A DNA stretch of 64,000 nt from Hydrogenibacillus sp. GTDB taxonomy: Bacteria > Bacillota > Bacilli > Thermicanales > DSM-22653. Shown here one piece after another: positions 1-8,999 of the stretch; position 1 is the stretch's first letter, and each line of letters opens with the position of its first letter. Location of the stretch: contig JADBKT010000001.1 in NCBI GenBank assembly GCA_014896255.1, positions 119,542 through 183,541 of the forward strand. The letters run 5' to 3'. The translations under genes were made by a program, and so were the position numbers. The notes beneath the pieces were generated by a model. That model was given only the letters and a program-made list of their open reading frames with translations. It had not been told where the DNA came from and did not search any database.

Positions 1-163
1 GAAGAACCGCCGTACTTTTGAACGATGCGCAACCGATCTCCACTCCTTATCCATGTTTCATCGCGTTTCAGATCTGCGCGTTTGCCCATCTCCGCCGCTT
101 TTGGTCCATACGTTTCATTTTAGCGAAAAGCGCATGTCGTCTCAATGAAAGTTTTTTCATGAA

Positions 164-1960
164 TTACGCTTCATCCCCGTTCTCCTGCAATTTCGCGATG
201 AGCGCCAACGCCGCCCGGCGACCGATCGGAAGGCGGATGAGCGTCTCGGGATCGGCCTCTTTCAGCCGCCTGAGCGAGCCGAAATGGGCGAGGATGAACT
301 TGCGGCGCTTGGGACCGATGCCCGGGATGTCGTCCAAAAACGACGCCAGCGCCGATTTTCTCCGCACCGTATGATGGTATGCCTGGGCGAAGCGGTGCGC
401 TTCTTCTTGAATGCGGCTGATCAAGTAGAATGCCTCGCTCGTCCGCTCCAGCGGGACCGGCCGCGGCGGATCGCCGAAGATGAGCCCCGCCGTGCGGTGC
501 CTGTCGTCTTTGACCATGCCGGCGATGGGGATGGAAAGCCCCAGTTCGTGGCGGACGATGTCTTCCGCCGCTTCGACCTGTGCCCGACCGCCGTCGACGA
601 GGATGAGGTCGGGAAGCGGCGCGCCCTCCTTGAGCAAGCGCGTGTAACGCCGGCGGACGACTTCCCGCATCGCCGCGAGGTCGTCACCGTGTACCGCCTC
701 TTTCAGTCGGTACTTGCGGTAAAAGTCTTTGGCCGCCCGCCCGTCGACGAAGACGACGAGGGCGCTCACGGCATCGACGCCGCCGATGTGCGCGTTGTCG
801 AACGCTTCGATCCGCGTCGGCGGGGCGATCCCGAGCGCGGCGCCGAGTTCGTCCAGCGCTTTGCTCCGTTTGCTCTCGTCTTTTTCTTTGAGGGCGAAGT
901 GTTCGGCGAGGGCGAGCTCGGCGTTTTTCGTCGCCATTTCGACGAGGTCGCGTCCCGGTCCGCGTTTTGGAAATTTGACGCGGAGATCCAAAAACGCCTC
1001 CAGCGCCTCATCGGCGTGCTGAAGCGGCGGGAGCAAAATCTCCTGCGGCAGGTCGTCGGTCGCAAAACGGGCGTAAAACTGCGCGACGTACGAGACGAAC
1101 GCGTCTTCCGCCGGAACGGCCAGCGGCACGAGATCGCTCCCCCGCTCGATGAGCCGCCCGGCGCGCATGTGGAGCACCTGTACGGAAAGCATTCCCTTGT
1201 CTTCGGCATAGCCGAAGATGTCGCGGTCGGCGTGGTCGGACAAGATGACGGACTGTTTTTCCATCACCGTGTCGATGCGCCGGATGAGGTCCCGAAGTTC
1301 CGCCGCCCGTTCAAAGTCCAGCGCCTCCGCCGCGGCGCGCATGTCCTCCTCGAGCTTCGTGCGCACCTCGCGATGCCCGCCTTTTAAGAACGCTTTGATC
1401 TCTTTGGCGATGGCTTCGTATTGTTCCGTTTCGACCGTCCGGATGCACGGCGCCAGGCATTGCCCGAGATGGTAGTACAAGCAGGCGCGGTTCGGCAGCG
1501 TCCGGCATTTGCGGAGCGGATACAACCGGTCCAAGAGGCGCTTCGTCTCCCGTGCCGCGGTGGCGTCCGGATACGGGCCGAAGTAGTGGCCGTCGCCCGA
1601 TTTGACGCGTCGCGTCACTTCCAGGCGCGGATGGCGCTCTTGGGTCAACTTGATGTACGGATAGCTCTTGTCGTCCTTGAGCATCACGTTGTAGCGCGGC
1701 GCGTACTTTTTGATCAAGTTCATCTCCAGGATCAGCGACTCGACCGCGCTTTGCGTGACGATGTATTCGAAGTCGGCGATATCCTGCACGAGGCGCTCCG
1801 TCTTCGCGTCGTGCGATCCGGTGAAGTACGAACGGACGCGGTGTTTGAGCGACTTTGCCTTGCCGACGTAGATGACGTTGCCGTCACGGTCTTTCATCAG
1901 ATAGCAGCCCGGCGCATCCGGAAGGAGCGCCAACTTATCCCTGAGCTCCACGACGATCAC
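164..1960 (-). CDS. uvrC: UvrABC excinuclease subunit C
   Basis: Nucleotide excision repair endonuclease that makes both incisions next to a lesion marked by UvrAB. About 598 residues, normal for the family. In order: GIY-YIG nuclease at the N-terminus (PGCYLMKDRDGNVIYVGKA), a Cys-containing segment, a UVR motif (ALDFERAAELRDLI) that contacts UvrB, the RNase H-like nuclease (FDNAHIGGVDAVSALVV) and a C-terminal helix-hairpin-helix (IPGIGPKRRKFILAHFGS). A longer frame opens at a TTG at 1993, but an extended -10 (TGC TACAAT, plus strand 1982-1987) lies between, so the GTG at 1960 is preferred: the resulting protein starts like B. subtilis UvrC. Transcribed divergently from the MFS gene. Confidence 0.96.
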   Translation of the reverse strand: MIVVELRDKLALLPDAPGCYLMKDRDGNVIYVGKAKSLKHRVRSYFTGSHDAKTERLVQDIADFEYIVTQSAVESLILEMNLIKKYAPRYNVMLKDDKSYPYIKLTQERHPRLEVTRRVKSGDGHYFGPYPDATAARETKRLLDRLYPLRKCRTLPNRACLYYHLGQCLAPCIRTVETEQYEAIAKEIKAFLKGGHREVRTKLEEDMRAAAEALDFERAAELRDLIRRIDTVMEKQSVILSDHADRDIFGYAEDKGMLSVQVLHMRAGRLIERGSDLVPLAVPAEDAFVSYVAQFYARFATDDLPQEILLPPLQHADEALEAFLDLRVKFPKRGPGRDLVEMATKNAELALAEHFALKEKDESKRSKALDELGAALGIAPPTRIEAFDNAHIGGVDAVSALVVFVDGRAAKDFYRKYRLKEAVHGDDLAAMREVVRRRYTRLLKEGAPLPDLILVDGGRAQVEAAEDIVRHELGLSIPIAGMVKDDRHRTAGLIFGDPPRPVPLERTSEAFYLISRIQEEAHRFAQAYHHTVRRKSALASFLDDIPGIGPKRRKFILAHFGSLRRLKEADPETLIRLPIGRRAALALIAKLQENGDEA

Positions 1961-1981
1961 CTTCGGTTCTTTTCCGCCTTT

Positions 1982-1987
1982 ATTGTA
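1982..1987 (-). promoter_or_regulatory. uvrC extended -10 promoter element
   Basis: On the minus strand TGC-TACAAT reads as an extended -10 box about 20 bases before the GTG chosen for uvrC. No good -35 is visible. It argues against the upstream TTG start. Inference from sequence only. Confidence 0.45.
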
Positions 1988-2026
1988 GCACAATCTCGAC
2001 GTACATCATCGCCGCCCAACCGCCGA

Positions 2027-2055
2027 TTGTCAGGCGGGCCACAAAAGCGTATAAT
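2027..2055 (+). promoter_or_regulatory. Sigma-A promoter of the MFS gene
   Basis: TTGTCA at 2027-2032, a 17-base spacer, then a consensus TATAAT at 2050-2055, about 50 bases before the MFS start codon. Very good housekeeping-type match. Confidence 0.7.
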
Positions 2056-2105
2056 TTCGGGTATCGAAACAGAGCCATGATCAACACCGAGAAGAGAGGA
2101 ATGCC

Positions 2106-3383
2106 ATGCGTACTGCCGCCGATGGCCAAAGCCGCGTGATCCGGACCGAGAAACGCGAAAATACGACGTATTTGCTCATCTTGATCTTCATCAGCCTCGC
2201 CCACCTGTTCAACGACGCGATGCAGGCTGTCGTCCCGGCCATTTTCCCCATCTTGCGCGACACCCTCGCCCTCGACTACGTCCAACTGGGGTGGATCAGC
2301 TTCACGTTGAACGCCACCTCGTCGCTCCTGCAACCGGTCATCGGCTTCGGAACAGACCGCCGGCCGCTCGTCTACCTGCTGCCGGCAGGCATGCTCCTCT
2401 CCCTTGCCGGCATGATCGCCCTGGGGCTTTCGCCGGGCTTTCATCACGTGCTCTTGGCGGTCTTCTTGGTCGGGCTCGGTTCGGCGGTCTTCCACCCGGA
2501 AGCATCCCGTGTCGCTTATCTGGCGGGCGGCGCGCGCCGCGGGCTCGGTCAATCCATCTTTCAAGTCGGCGGCAACACCGGACAATCGCTTGCGCCGCTT
2601 TTCACCGCCCTCATCTTCGTCCCCTTCGGTCAGCGGGCGGCGCTCACCTTCGCCCTTCCGGCGGCGACTGCGGCGGGGCTCATGCTGTACATCGCCGCAT
2701 GGCGAAAACAGATGGCCAGCGTCGATCGAACGGCTTCCGCAGTCCGGATGATCGCACACGATACGTCCCGCCGGACTTCGATCGTCCGCGCCCGGACGAC
2801 GGCGCTCATCGTCCTCGTCGCCTTCGTCTTCGTCCGCTCCTGGTACAGTGTCGGGATGAGCAATTTTTATGCCTTTTACTTGATCCATCACTATGGGTTT
2901 ACCATCAAAACCGCGCAACTCTATCTCTTTCTGTTCTTGGCCGCCGGCGCGCTGGGAACGTTCCTCGGCGGCCCGATGGCCGACCGCTTCGGGCAAAAGA
3001 CGGTCATCGTCGCCTCGATGCTCGGCGCGGCGCCGATCGCCCTCCTCTTGCCGTACGTCGGCCCGACGCCCGCGCTCATCCTCGTCGCGCTGCTCGGCTT
3101 TATCATCCTGTCCAGTTATTCGGTGACCGTCATCTACGCCCAGGAACTGTTCCCCGGTCACGTCGGCGCCATGAGCGGGCTTGTCATCGGTCTCGCCTTC
3201 GGCATGGGGGCGATCGGCGCGATCGCCGTCGGCACGTTCATCGAGCATTTCGGCATCGATCCGGCCATGAGGGTCTTAAGCGCGCTGCCGCTCGTCGGCG
3301 CGATCGCCCTCTTTCTCCCAGGGGACCGGCGTGTCGCCGAATGGCAGGTGACGGGCCGCAAGCGGCATACGCTCGAGAAATGA
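2106..3383 (+). CDS. MFS transporter, fosmidomycin-resistance (Fsr)-like
   Basis: Twelve-segment major facilitator of 425 residues in the cytoplasmic membrane, probably a drug/proton exporter. The N-terminal HLFNDAMQAVVPAIFPILR segment, the motif-A-like loop GFGTDRRP and the HPEASRVAY region are typical of the Fsr branch. A second motif-A-like loop, GGPMADRFGQK, begins the C-terminal half. The start ATG is preceded by GAGAGGA at good spacing and by a consensus promoter. It is a single-gene unit ended by a bidirectional terminator facing acsA. Substrate cannot be read from the sequence; Fsr is the best family guess. Confidence 0.85.
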   Translation: MRTAADGQSRVIRTEKRENTTYLLILIFISLAHLFNDAMQAVVPAIFPILRDTLALDYVQLGWISFTLNATSSLLQPVIGFGTDRRPLVYLLPAGMLLSLAGMIALGLSPGFHHVLLAVFLVGLGSAVFHPEASRVAYLAGGARRGLGQSIFQVGGNTGQSLAPLFTALIFVPFGQRAALTFALPAATAAGLMLYIAAWRKQMASVDRTASAVRMIAHDTSRRTSIVRARTTALIVLVAFVFVRSWYSVGMSNFYAFYLIHHYGFTIKTAQLYLFLFLAAGALGTFLGGPMADRFGQKTVIVASMLGAAPIALLLPYVGPTPALILVALLGFIILSSYSVTVIYAQELFPGHVGAMSGLVIGLAFGMGAIGAIAVGTFIEHFGIDPAMRVLSALPLVGAIALFLPGDRRVAEWQVTGRKRHTLEK

Positions 3384-3391
3384 AACGCACC

Positions 3392-3430
3392 AAAAAAAGC
3401 ACCGCCCGAAGTCCATCGGGCGATGCTTTT
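3392..3430. terminator. Bidirectional intrinsic terminator
   Basis: A-rich run, inverted repeat GCACCGCCCGA / TCGGGCGATGC with a short loop, then TTTT. It sits between the convergent MFS gene and acsA, so it can serve both strands. Confidence 0.8.
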
Positions 3431-3456
3431 CGATGACTCCCCATCATTTTTCATTG

Positions 3457-5202
3457 TCAATTTTCCATCGTCGACAAGTCTCCGGTCGGAAGCCCGAGCT
3501 CCCACGCTTTGAGGACGCGGCGCATGATTTTGCCGCTGCGCGTCTTCGGCAGGCTGTCGCGGAATTCGATCTCGCGCGGCGCGGCGTGGGCCGCCAGGCC
3601 GGTTTTGACGAACTGCCGGATGTCTTCTTTGAGCTCCTCGCTCGGCGTATATCCGGCGCGCAAGGCGACGAACGCCTTGATGATCTCCCCGCGGACGGGG
3701 TCGGGCTTGCCGATGACGGCCGCCTCCGCCACGGCCGGGTGCTCGACGAGCTTCGATTCGACTTCAAACGGGCCGACGCGCTCCCCGGCAGTCATGATCA
3801 CGTCGTCGGCGCGCCCTTTGAACCAGACGTAGCCGTCTTCGTCCATCGCCGCCACGTCGCCGGAGAGATACCAGCCGGGAAATTTGAAGTACTCTTGGTA
3901 TTTGGCCTCATTCTTCCAGATTTTGCGCATCATCCCCGGCCACGGCGTCTTGATGCACAAGTTGCCGATTTCACCGCGCGGCACCTCCCGGCCTTCGTCG
4001 TCCAAGATGGCGACTTCGACCCCCGGGAACGGACGGCCCATCGAGCCGGGCTTGATCGGCACGGACGGGAAGTTGACGATGAGCTGCCCGCCCGTTTCCG
4101 TCATCCACCACGTGTCGTGGATGCGCTGCCCGTACACCCTGAGGCCCCAGCGGACGACTTCCGCGTTGAGCGGTTCGCCGACGCTCAGGACGTGCCGGAG
4201 CGAGCTCAAATCGTACTTCCGGACGACGTCTTCGCCCGCCCCCATGAGCATGCGGAACGCCGTCGGCGCGCTGTACCAGACCGTCACGCGGTACTTTTCG
4301 ATCGTCCGGTACCAGTCGTCGGGGTTGAAGCGCCCGCCGCGGACGACGGTGGAGACGCCGTTCAACCACGGGGCGAAGGCGCCGTAGCTCGTCCCGGTGA
4401 CCCATCCGGGGTCGGCCGTGCACCAGTAGATGTCGTCCTCTTTGAAATCGAGCACCCATTTGCCCGTCTGGTAGTGGTGGATCATCGCGTTGTGCACGTG
4501 ATAGACGCCCTTCGGCTTGCCCGTCGAGCCCGAGGTGTAGTGCAGGATGAGCCCGTCTTCGCGGTCGACCCACTCGATGTTGAGCTCGCGAGAGGCCTCC
4601 GCCATTTCCGCCTCATAGCTGTAGAAAGCGGTGTGGCCGTCCGCCGGGGGGACGTCTTCCGCGCCGACGAGGATGATGTGCCGAAGCGCCGGAAGCTCCC
4701 GGTACGGCACCCGCGGCAAGAGCTCGGGGGTGGTGACGAGGGCGACCGCTTCGCTGTCGGCCAAGCGATCTTTGACCGCCTGTTCCATGAACGCTTCAAA
4801 GAGCGGGCCGGCCACCGCCCCGACTTTGATGATGCCGAACAGGCTGACGTACGTCTCCGGGCTGCGCGGCAAGAAGATGAAGATGCGGTCTCCTTTTTGC
4901 ACGCCGAGTTTGCGGAGGACGTTGCCGAAGCGGTTGGAGAGCTCTTTCATCTGCAGAAAGGTGTATTGTTCTTCCCGCTTCGCGTCGCTGTAGTACAAGG
5001 CGATCTTGTTCTTGCGCCACGTCTCCGCATGGCGGTCGATCGCCTCATAGGCCATGTTCACCTTGCCCGTCGCCTGCCAGCTGAAGGCCTGTTCCACGTC
5101 TTCCCAGCGAAACGTCCGATAGGTCTCCTCATAGTCTCGCAAGTTCGGATCCTTGGCCGTGGGCATGATCAATTCTTGAGCCGTTCCTTGCGCTTCGCTC
5201 AT
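3457..5202 (-). CDS. acsA: Acetyl-CoA synthetase (AMP-forming)
   Basis: Activates acetate to acetyl-CoA through acetyl-AMP. 581 residues, colinear with B. subtilis AcsA over its whole length. ANL-superfamily motifs are intact: the P-loop LHYTSGSTGKPKG, the YWCTADPGWVTGT core, the WWMTETGGQ adenine motif, the hinge YLSGDVAAMDEDGY, and the C-terminal catalytic and acetylatable lysine in PKTRSGKIMRR. The start ATG is unusual: the Shine-Dalgarno AAGGAGGTG lies 28 bases upstream with a perfect hairpin between them (separate entry); no in-frame alternative start exists there. Two cre-like sites lie upstream, fitting the CcpA control known for Bacillus acsA. Confidence 0.96.
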   Translation of the reverse strand: MSEAQGTAQELIMPTAKDPNLRDYEETYRTFRWEDVEQAFSWQATGKVNMAYEAIDRHAETWRKNKIALYYSDAKREEQYTFLQMKELSNRFGNVLRKLGVQKGDRIFIFLPRSPETYVSLFGIIKVGAVAGPLFEAFMEQAVKDRLADSEAVALVTTPELLPRVPYRELPALRHIILVGAEDVPPADGHTAFYSYEAEMAEASRELNIEWVDREDGLILHYTSGSTGKPKGVYHVHNAMIHHYQTGKWVLDFKEDDIYWCTADPGWVTGTSYGAFAPWLNGVSTVVRGGRFNPDDWYRTIEKYRVTVWYSAPTAFRMLMGAGEDVVRKYDLSSLRHVLSVGEPLNAEVVRWGLRVYGQRIHDTWWMTETGGQLIVNFPSVPIKPGSMGRPFPGVEVAILDDEGREVPRGEIGNLCIKTPWPGMMRKIWKNEAKYQEYFKFPGWYLSGDVAAMDEDGYVWFKGRADDVIMTAGERVGPFEVESKLVEHPAVAEAAVIGKPDPVRGEIIKAFVALRAGYTPSEELKEDIRQFVKTGLAAHAAPREIEFRDSLPKTRSGKIMRRVLKAWELGLPTGDLSTMEN

Positions 5203-5208
5203 GTTCGT

Positions 5209-5227
5209 GCTCCGAGCCGCTCGGAGC
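5209..5227 (-). promoter_or_regulatory. Hairpin between Shine-Dalgarno and acsA start
   Basis: Perfect 8-bp inverted repeat GCTCCGAG-CGG-CTCGGAGC in the mRNA leader. The Shine-Dalgarno (AAGGAGGTG, plus 5231-5239) and the ATG (5202) are 28 bases apart, but removing the 19-base hairpin leaves 9 bases, an ideal spacing. The fold probably lets the ribosome bridge the gap. Confidence 0.6.
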
Positions 5228-5267
5228 CCACACCTCCTTGCCGTCTTTTAAACCAGTTTAGCACAAG

Positions 5268-5299
5268 ATTTCAGCGCTTTCTACATTTAAGCGCTTTTT
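5268..5299 (-). promoter_or_regulatory. Two cre-like CcpA sites upstream of acsA
   Basis: On the minus strand AGAAAGCGCTGAAAT (5268-5282) and AAAAAGCGCTTAAATGT (5283-5299) both carry the AARCGYTW core of catabolite-responsive elements. They abut each other just upstream of a weak -10 (TAAACT). Bacillus acsA is a known CcpA target; here the assignment is by motif only. Confidence 0.5.
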
Positions 5300-5346
5300 C
5301 TCCCGGGTTCGCGTTTCGTTCGGCGCTGGGGTTTAAGGTCGGCGCT

Positions 5347-5640
5347 TCACGTTCCGCGCATCGCGCCGAGACGTCGCCACGCCTGCGCCACCTCCGCCAC
5401 GCTCGTTTCGTCTTCGATCGTGGAGACATCTCCCACTTCTTGCCCGACGAGCACCGCTTTGAGGACGCGGCGCATAATCTTGCCGCTGCGCGTCTTCGGC
5501 AGCATCGGTACGAAGATCAGGTCCCCGACGACGGCGACGGGGCCGAGCGCCTGGCGAACCGTCTGCCGGAGCTCGACTTCGAGGGCCGGCGACGGCTGAA
5601 CGTTCCCTTTCAACACGACAAAGGCGGCGATGACCGCCCG
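5347..5640 (-). pseudogene. C-terminal remnant of a second acetyl-CoA synthetase
   Basis: Only the last 97 or so residues of an AMP-forming acetyl-CoA synthetase remain, beginning abruptly at [11 protein letters not shown] and including the lysine motif LPKTRSGKIMRRVLKA and the tail GDVSTIEDETSVAEV. It differs clearly from acsA except over the conserved lysine motif, so it comes from a distinct paralogue, not a local duplication. Its 5' end is replaced by the 5' part of leuC in another reading frame. It cannot make an active enzyme. It lies downstream of actP, where a partner acs gene would be expected. Either a real rearrangement or an assembly misjoin. Confidence 0.8.
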
Positions 5641-6194
5641 AGAATGATGTCTTTGGCCGTCACCGCCGGATGGCGCGTGCCGACGATGTTCACCTTCATC
5701 GTCTTGGGCGGTGCCTGCCACAGCGTCTGCGTCGCCAGCACGTGCTCCACTTCGCTCGTGCCGATGCCGAAAGCAAGCGCGCCGAAGGCGCCGTGGGTCG
5801 AAGTGTGCGAATCGCCGCAGACGATCGTCATTCCCGGTTGGGTGAGCCCGAGTTCCGGGCCGATGATGTGTACGATGCCCCGACGGTCGCTGTCCAAATC
5901 GAACAACGGTACGCCGAAATCGCGGCAGTTTTCCCTGAGCACGTCGATCTGCTTTTTGGCGATCGGATCGTCGATGACGAACGGATCGTCGGTCGGCACG
6001 TTGTGGTCGATGGTGGCCATCGTCCGATCCGGGCGGCGGACGCGCCGACCGGCGAGGCGCAATCCTTCAAACGCCTGCGGAGACGTCACTTCATGCACGA
6101 GATGGAGATCGATGTAGATGAGATCCAGCCCGCCGTCCCCGCGAACGACGTGATGGGCGTCCCAGATTTTGTCGACGATCGTCCCGCGACTCAT
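5641..6194 (-). pseudogene. leuC: Truncated 3-isopropylmalate dehydratase large subunit
   Basis: Residues 1 to about 185 of LeuC (normally near 470), with the typical start [12 protein letters not shown], the DHNVPT motif, [26 protein letters not shown] and ending at VTAKDIIL. All [4Fe-4S] cysteines and the remaining domains are missing; after a few foreign residues the frame stops inside the acs2 remnant. The start ATG overlaps the leuB stop by ATGA, so leuB and leuC were once co-translated. leuD is not seen. Non-functional as it stands. Confidence 0.88.
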
Positions 6195-7318
6195 GCGTAT
6201 ACCCCCCTGGCTTTCAGTCGCGCCACCGCCCGTTCGATCACCGCATCGCCGAACGCCTGCGTGCCGACGACGCGGAGCGCGTCCCCTCCGTCCTCGGCAG
6301 CGGATGCCTTCGGCCGGACGAGATCGGCCGTCCGAAACCCGTCCGCGAACGTATCGTCCAGAGCACCGGCGATGGCTCGGGCGACGTCGGGCATGGCGAA
6401 CGAATGCTCGAACATCATCGCCGTCGACAAGATCATCCCCGTCGGATTGGCCGCATCGCGCCCGGCGATGTCCGGCGCCGAACCGTGCACCGGTTCATAC
6501 AGATGCGGGCCGCGCTCGCCGAGGCTCGCCGACGGCAACAGGCCGAGCGAACCGACGAGCGCGCCCCCCAGGTCGGACAAGATGTCGCCGAACATGTTCT
6601 CGGTGACGATCACGTCGTGGACCCACGGCTTTTGCACGAGCTCCATGGCCATCGCATCGACGAGCACGTGGCGCACCGTCACGCTCGGATGGTCCGCCTG
6701 TACCCGTTCCACGACATCGCGCCACAGCCGGCTGGAGGTGAGCACGTTGGCTTTGTCGACGGAAGTGAGGCGACCGCTGCGCTGTTCGGCCATTTTGAAC
6801 GCCAGGCGGACGATGCGCTCGATCTCCGCCTCGGTATAGACGAGCGTGTCGATCGCCTGTCGCGCCCCGACGCCGCCGGAGATCCCCCGGGGACGGCCGA
6901 AGTACAGCCCGCCGGTGAGTTCCCGGATGATGACCAAATCGATCGGCTCCGCAGCGAAAAGCGGGCCTAAGTTCCCCAGCGCGGGGACGCTTCGGACGGG
7001 GCGCACGTTCGCGTAAACGTCCAGCGCCTTCCTCAGCGCGAGCAGCCCCGCCTCCGGACGGCGCTCCGGCGGGAGCGCGTCCCACTTCGGCCCGCCGACG
7101 GCGCCGAGCAAAACGGCATCGGCGGCGAGCGCCGCCTGAAGCGTCGCTTTCGGCAGCGGTTCACCGTGCGCATCGATGGCCGCACCGCCGATCGGATGAT
7201 CTTCCACGTTCAACCGGATGCCGGCCACGTCCGAAAGCGCCGTGATGAGCCGCCGGGCGACTTCCGCCACTTCCGGGCCGATGCCGTCGCCCGCAAGGAG
7301 CGCGATGGTCCGTTTCAT
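6191..7318 (-). CDS. leuB: 3-isopropylmalate dehydrogenase
   Basis: NAD-dependent oxidative decarboxylation of 3-isopropylmalate in leucine synthesis. 375 residues, full length. Visible motifs: N-terminal [11 protein letters not shown], the substrate loop [14 protein letters not shown], the K/D catalytic region (VDKANVL), and the NAD-binding segment [18 protein letters not shown] with HGSAPDIAG. The frame extends 46 codons further upstream but that part is Arg/Ser-rich with no family similarity, so the ATG at 7318 is used. leuA is not upstream; instead actP lies 141 bases away. With leuC broken downstream, its role depends on other leu genes elsewhere. Confidence 0.95.
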   Translation of the reverse strand: MKRTIALLAGDGIGPEVAEVARRLITALSDVAGIRLNVEDHPIGGAAIDAHGEPLPKATLQAALAADAVLLGAVGGPKWDALPPERRPEAGLLALRKALDVYANVRPVRSVPALGNLGPLFAAEPIDLVIIRELTGGLYFGRPRGISGGVGARQAIDTLVYTEAEIERIVRLAFKMAEQRSGRLTSVDKANVLTSSRLWRDVVERVQADHPSVTVRHVLVDAMAMELVQKPWVHDVIVTENMFGDILSDLGGALVGSLGLLPSASLGERGPHLYEPVHGSAPDIAGRDAANPTGMILSTAMMFEHSFAMPDVARAIAGALDDTFADGFRTADLVRPKASAAEDGGDALRVVGTQAFGDAVIERAVARLKARGVYA

Positions 7319-7459
7319 CCGAGCACCACCCCGGAATCGATCGAACGCCCCGCCGGACGACCTTGGTCCGCTGCGCCGGCTACGGGAACTTCGCCGCCTA
7401 CGCCCGGAAGCCTTAAGGCGATCCGGTTCAGCGAAACGCGCAAAGGCGCAGCCCATCCC

Positions 7460-8995
7460 TCACTGCTCAGCACCGATGCCGGTATTGGCGCGGACGTACA
7501 ATTCGTCGAATTTGGCTTCTTTGTCTTTCTCCGCCGGCGTGAGGAGCGTGACGAGGAACGAAGTGAGGAAGCCGACCGGGACGCTCACGATGCCGGGGTT
7601 GGCGAGCGGAAAGAGGGCGTCTTTGCCCATCACGCTCGGTCCGATCATGACGAGCGTGACGGCCGTCGCTGCGCCGACGATCATCCCCGTCACCGCACCG
7701 GCGGTGTTGAAGCGCTTCCAATATAAGGAAAAGAGAATCGCCGGCAGGTTGGCGCTGGCCGCCACGGCGAACGCCAGGGCGACGAGATAGGCGACGTTTT
7801 GCCCCTTGGCCAAGATGCCGATGGCGATCGAGACGGCCCCGACCGTAAGCGCCGTATAGCGCGCGACGACGAACTGCTTCTTCTCATCCACCTGCCCGCG
7901 TTTGATGACGTTGGTGTAGATGTCATGGGCAAAGGCGCCGGAAGCGGCGAGGACGAGCCCGGCGACGACGGCGACGATCGTGGCGAATGAGATCGCGGCG
8001 ATCGTGGCCATGAACAGCTCCCCGCCGACCGTCCCCGGCCCGCCGCCCAAATATTCAGCGAGGAGCGGCGCGGCCATGTTGCCGCCTTTGTCCGCGGCGC
8101 GGATGGCCTCCGGCCCGACGAGCACCATCGCCCCGAAACCGACGAAGGTGATGAGCAGGTAGAAAATGCCGATCAGCGCCATCGCCCAGACGACCGATTT
8201 GCGCGCCTCTTGCGCCGTCGGCACGGTGTAGAAGCGGATCAAAATGTGCGGAAGACCCGCCGTGCCGAGGATCAGAGCAATGCCGAGGGAGAAGAGATCG
8301 ATCGGGTTTTTGTACAATTTGCCCGGCTGGAGGAATTCGACGCCTTGCCGCTCGGCGACGGCGGCGAACAGGTTCGACGGATTGAAACCGAACTGAAGCC
8401 CCACGAGGAACACGATGAGAATCGTTCCGGTCATGAGCAGCACCGCTTTGACGATCTGCACCCAGCTCGTGGCGAGCATGCCGCCGAAGACGACGTAGAC
8501 GACCATCAGCACGCCGATGATGACCACGGCCCACTCGTACGGGATGCCGACGAGCAGCTGAATGATCGAACCGGCGCCGACCATCTGCGCCACCATGTAA
8601 AACACGCTCACCGTCAGCGTCACGACGGCCGCCGCAAGCCGCGTCGGCACCGCCTGAAGCCGATAGGAGAGCACGTCGGCCAAAGTAAATTTCCCCGAAT
8701 TCCGAAACGGTTCGGCGACCAGATATAAGACGACGACATAGCCCATCAGCCAGCCGACGGCGTACATGAAGCCGTCGTAGCCGTTTAAGGCGACGAGACC
8801 GGCGATGCCGAGAAATGACGCCGCGCTCAGGTAGTCGCCGGCGATGGCGAGACCGTTCTGCCAACCGGTCAACGCCCGCCCTGCCGCGTAAAATTCGCTG
8901 GTCCCTTTCACCCGCCGCGCCGCCCAATACGTGATGTACATCGTCAAAAAGACGATGACCAAAAAGAGGACGATCCCAAACAGTTGGATGCCCAT
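7460..8995 (-). CDS. actP: Sodium:solute symporter, ActP-like acetate permease
   Basis: About 13 membrane segments, 511 residues, sodium:solute symporter family. The stretch EFYAAGRALTGWQNGLAIAGDYLSAASFLG and the later GTAGLPHILIRFYTVP are diagnostic of the ActP/MctC monocarboxylate subgroup. Takes up acetate or short carboxylates with sodium (family inference). Start ATG follows GGAGGTGAGACG, whose TGA is the stop of yjcH, so the two genes are translationally linked. Lies just upstream of leuB and the acs2 remnant. Confidence 0.9.
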   Translation of the reverse strand: MGIQLFGIVLFLVIVFLTMYITYWAARRVKGTSEFYAAGRALTGWQNGLAIAGDYLSAASFLGIAGLVALNGYDGFMYAVGWLMGYVVVLYLVAEPFRNSGKFTLADVLSYRLQAVPTRLAAAVVTLTVSVFYMVAQMVGAGSIIQLLVGIPYEWAVVIIGVLMVVYVVFGGMLATSWVQIVKAVLLMTGTILIVFLVGLQFGFNPSNLFAAVAERQGVEFLQPGKLYKNPIDLFSLGIALILGTAGLPHILIRFYTVPTAQEARKSVVWAMALIGIFYLLITFVGFGAMVLVGPEAIRAADKGGNMAAPLLAEYLGGGPGTVGGELFMATIAAISFATIVAVVAGLVLAASGAFAHDIYTNVIKRGQVDEKKQFVVARYTALTVGAVSIAIGILAKGQNVAYLVALAFAVAASANLPAILFSLYWKRFNTAGAVTGMIVGAATAVTLVMIGPSVMGKDALFPLANPGIVSVPVGFLTSFLVTLLTPAEKDKEAKFDELYVRANTGIGAEQ

Positions 8996-8999
8996 CGTC

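Noticed and set aside
1..163. Possible gene downstream of uvrC at the left edge
   Set aside because: The plus frame at 18-374 runs antisense into uvrC and has no ribosome-binding site; nothing supportable in 1-163.
1961..1993. TTG start 11 codons upstream for uvrC
   Set aside because: Lies upstream of the extended -10 element and has no counterpart in other UvrC proteins.
5610..5721. leuC 3' frame and acs2 5' frame read through the junction as two overlapping proteins
   Set aside because: The extra residues on each side are out-of-frame readings of the other gene, so both are better called truncated remnants.
3433..6117. 894-codon plus-strand frame across acsA and leuC
   Set aside because: Antisense shadow of acsA, the acs2 remnant and leuC; Arg/Asp/Val-rich sequence with no family pattern, as expected in GC-rich DNA.
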